From Mycobacterium noviomagense (lineage in GTDB: Bacteria > Actinomycetota > Actinomycetes > Mycobacteriales > Mycobacteriaceae): a stretch of 64,000 bases of DNA. The notes under the pieces were generated by a model. That model did not search any database, was not told the origin of the DNA, and saw only the letters and a program-made list of their open reading frames with translations. The stretch spans positions 2,480,001-2,544,000 of the forward strand of contig NZ_AP022583.1 of NCBI RefSeq assembly GCF_010731635.1. Reading direction: 5' to 3'. The position numbers and the translations under genes are program-made. Position 1 is the stretch's first letter, and each line of letters begins with the position of its first letter. Positions 61,945 to 64,000 of the stretch are shown here, one piece after another.

Positions 61945-62729
61945 TCAACCTTGCTTACGACGACCGCGGAAACGGCGAGCCCGTGCTGTTCATCGCCGGC
62001 CACGGCGGTGCTGGACGCACCTGGCATCTGCATCAGGCTCCGGCGTTCCTGGCGGCCGGCTATCGCGTCATCACCTTCGACAACCGGGGAGTGGGCGCTA
62101 CCGAGAACGCCGAGGGATTCACCACGCAAACCATGGTCGGCGACACCGCGGCGCTGATCGAAAAGCTGGATGCCGCTCCCGTGCGGATCGTCGGAGCGTC
62201 GATGGGCGCGTTCATCGCACAGGAACTCATGCTGGGCCGCCCCGACCTGGTCAGCAAGGCGGTGCTGATGTGCACCCGCGGCCGCCTGGACCGCACCCGC
62301 GACTTCTTCCATACCGCCGAAGCCGAGCTGTTCGCCTCCGGCATCCAGCTACCGGCCGCCTACGACGCGAAAATCCGCCTGCTGGAAAGCTTTTCGCCCA
62401 AAACGCTGAACGACGACGCGGCCGTCGCCGACTGGATCAGCATGTTCACCATGTGGCCGAGCAAACCCACTCGGGGATCGCGCAGCCAGCTCGAGATCAC
62501 GCCGCGGAACAACCGGCTGCCCGCCTACCAGAGCATCACCGCGCCGGTTCTGGTCATTGGTTTCCGCGACGACCTGGTCACCCCGCCGCATCTGTGCCGC
62601 GAAGTTGCCGACGCCATTCCCAACGGTCGCTACCTGGAAATTGCCGACGCCGGCCACCTCGGGTTTCTCGAGCAACCCAAGGCGGTCAACGACGCCGCGC
62701 TGCAGTTCTTCGCCGGCGGGGCCGCTTAA
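61941..62729 (+). CDS. bpoC: Alpha/beta-hydrolase BpoC
   Basis: 262 residues from GTG 61941 (MINLAYDDRGNGEPVLFIAG); longer frames are unneeded. The catalytic serine is in RIVGASMGAFIAQELM, the acid in VIGFRDDLVTPP and histidine in ADAGHLGFLEQP. Annotated elsewhere as a bromoperoxidase, but the fold suits serine hydrolases such as a MenH-like enzyme, and its place directly before menD favours a role in menaquinone synthesis (inference). Matches Rv0554. Confidence 0.92.
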   Translation: MINLAYDDRGNGEPVLFIAGHGGAGRTWHLHQAPAFLAAGYRVITFDNRGVGATENAEGFTTQTMVGDTAALIEKLDAAPVRIVGASMGAFIAQELMLGRPDLVSKAVLMCTRGRLDRTRDFFHTAEAELFASGIQLPAAYDAKIRLLESFSPKTLNDDAAVADWISMFTMWPSKPTRGSRSQLEITPRNNRLPAYQSITAPVLVIGFRDDLVTPPHLCREVADAIPNGRYLEIADAGHLGFLEQPKAVNDAALQFFAGGAA

Positions 62730-62739
62730 GCGCGCTGGC

Positions 62740-62754
62740 TAGTCTGGACTGGTG
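62740..62754 (+). promoter_or_regulatory. Leaderless promoter of menD
   Basis: TAGTCT (62740-62745), a full TANNNT match, is six bases from GTG 62752, within the 22-base gap after bpoC. menD may thus have its own transcript besides any read-through. Confidence 0.5.
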
Positions 62755-64000
62755 AATCCCTCGACGACGCAGGCCCGGGTGGTCGTCGACGAGCTCATCC
62801 GCGGTGGCGTGCGCGACGTGGTGTTGTGCCCGGGCTCACGCAACGCGCCGCTGGCCTTCGCGCTGCAAGACGCCGACCGCGACGGTCGCCTGAGGTTGCA
62901 CGTCCGCATCGACGAGCGCACCGCCGGCTACCTGGCCATCGGGCTGGCCATCAGTGCCCAAGCGCCGGTCTGTGTGGCGATGACGTCAGGCACCGCAGTG
63001 GCCAACCTCGGTCCCGCGGTGGTCGAGGCGAACTACGCGCGGGTGCCGCTGATCGTGCTGTCGGCCAACCGGCCCTACGAGCTGCTCGGCACCGGCGCCA
63101 ACCAGACCATGGAGCAGCTGGGCTACTTCGGTACTCAGGTGCGCGCCACGATCAGCCTGGGGCTCGCCGAGGACGCGCCCGAGCGCATGGACGCCTTCAA
63201 CGCGACCTGGCGATCGGCCACTTGCCGGGTCTTGGCGGCCGCCACCGGCGCTCGCACCGCCAACGCCGGCCCCGTGCAGTTCGACATCCCGCTGCGCGAA
63301 CCGCTGGTGCCCGACCCCGAACCTGATCCGGCCAAGGCCGCCACCCCGCCCGGTCGGCCGGGCGGCAAACCGTGGACCTACACCCCGGCGGTCACGTTCG
63401 ACCAGCCGCTGGACATCGACCTGAGCAAAGACACCGCCGTCATCGCCGGTCACGGCGCCGGCACCCACCCCAACCTGGCCGAGTTGCCGACCGTCGCCGA
63501 GCCCACCGCACCGCCGGCCGCCAACCCCCTGCACCCGATGACACTGCCGCTGCTGCACCCGAAGCAGGTGATCATGCTGGGCCGCCCGACCTTGCACCGC
63601 CCGGTGTCGGCGCTGCTGGCCGATCCGTCGGTGCCGGTCTACGCGCTCACCACCGGCCCGCGCTGGCCCGACGTGTCGGGCAACTCGCAGGCCACCGGCA
63701 CCCGCGCCGTCACCACCGGCACACCCAACCCGGCCTGGCTGCGCCGCTGCGCCGAGCTCAACCGGCACGCCGTCGACGCGGTCCGCAGCCAGCTCAAAGC
63801 CCACCCGCTGACCACCGGCCTGCATGTCGCCGCCGCGGTGGCCGACGCGCTGCGACCCGGCGATCAACTGGTGCTGGGCGCGTCCAACCCGGTGCGCGAC
63901 GCGGCGCTGGTCGGGCTCAACCCGCACGGCATCAAGGTGCGCTCCAACCGCGGCGTCGCCGGTATCGACGGCACCGTGTCCACCGCGATCGGTGCGGCGC
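62752..64000 (+). CDS. menD: SEPHCHC synthase MenD (3' end cut off by window)
   Basis: 416 codons are visible. This ThDP enzyme joins 2-oxoglutarate-derived succinyl semialdehyde to isochorismate. Motifs: [20 protein letters not shown], the catalytic glutamate in [35 protein letters not shown] and [20 protein letters not shown]. The ThDP-binding C-terminus lies beyond 64000. GTG 62752 gives the standard [10 protein letters not shown] start. Corresponds to Rv0555. Confidence 0.96.
   Translation, partial: MNPSTTQARVVVDELIRGGVRDVVLCPGSRNAPLAFALQDADRDGRLRLHVRIDERTAGYLAIGLAISAQAPVCVAMTSGTAVANLGPAVVEANYARVPLIVLSANRPYELLGTGANQTMEQLGYFGTQVRATISLGLAEDAPERMDAFNATWRSATCRVLAAATGARTANAGPVQFDIPLREPLVPDPEPDPAKAATPPGRPGGKPWTYTPAVTFDQPLDIDLSKDTAVIAGHGAGTHPNLAELPTVAEPTAPPAANPLHPMTLPLLHPKQVIMLGRPTLHRPVSALLADPSVPVYALTTGPRWPDVSGNSQATGTRAVTTGTPNPAWLRRCAELNRHAVDAVRSQLKAHPLTTGLHVAAAVADALRPGDQLVLGASNPVRDAALVGLNPHGIKVRSNRGVAGIDGTVSTAIGAA

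Noticed and set aside
1..64000. tRNA, rRNA or riboswitch genes
   Set aside because: I looked through the gaps between genes for cloverleaf or known riboswitch cores and saw none; the gaps are mostly under 170 bases.

Overview
The window is a high-GC (roughly two-thirds G+C) stretch of a Mycobacterium chromosome. Evidence: an mce lipid-import operon, a mycolic-acid cyclopropane synthase family gene, frequent GTG/TTG starts, many apparently leaderless promoters, and a gene order that follows the Rv0493c-Rv0555 segment of M. tuberculosis as I remember it. Several locus differences (no mmpS2/mmpL2, PE_PGRS6, fabH or vapBC3 at the expected places; an mce operon, an SBP56 gene and a GlxA/DJ-1/DoxX set added) argue against the tuberculosis complex and for another, probably slow-growing, species. 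The species itself cannot be named from sequence reading alone.

Layout. 1-5.7 kb: 3' part of an mce operon (mceC partial, mceD, lipoprotein mceE, mceF). 5.7-7.6 kb: a gene remnant and two minus-strand hypotheticals. 7.7-15.3 kb: ppx, a membrane protein, a sugar-phosphate isomerase-like protein, a thioesterase-like protein, proC, a small HTH protein, the 33-residue ribosomal protein bS22, an epimerase and an acyltransferase. 15.3-17.8 kb, minus strand: cyclopropane synthase, MaoC-like protein, serB1. 17.9-24.9 kb: glutaredoxin-like protein and the heme genes hemA-hemC-hemD-hemB with three small membrane proteins. 24.9-33.6 kb is the most variable part: an AT3/SGNH acyltransferase, a Tat-exported esterase, an MpaB-like oxygenase with its TetR regulator, an amino-acid permease, an SBP56-type selenium-binding protein, and a truncated deazaflavin reductase gene. 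33.7-39.6 kb: hemL, a phosphatase, and the System II cytochrome c maturation genes (thioredoxin lipoprotein, ccdA, resB, ccsA). 39.7-44.2 kb: a MinD/ParA-like ATPase, small membrane proteins, a SnoaL-like protein, menA and mtnP. 44.2-49.8 kb: a large membrane protein, a repeat-rich anchored surface protein, and an HTTM/DUF5819 pair. 50.1-64 kb: menE, pitA, menB, fadD8, menC and menD with accessory genes between them.

Functionally much of the window serves respiration: tetrapyrrole synthesis (hemA, C, D, B, L), heme attachment to cytochrome c (ccdA, resB, ccsA, thioredoxin) and menaquinone synthesis (menA, E, B, C, D). The more interesting accessory signals are an SdpA/SdpB-like pair next to a Thr/Gly-repeat surface protein, a perfect KstR-type box over the fadD8 promoter, a 60-base hairpin element inside the start of resB, three decayed genes, and a series of promoters whose -10 element lies six bases before the start codon.
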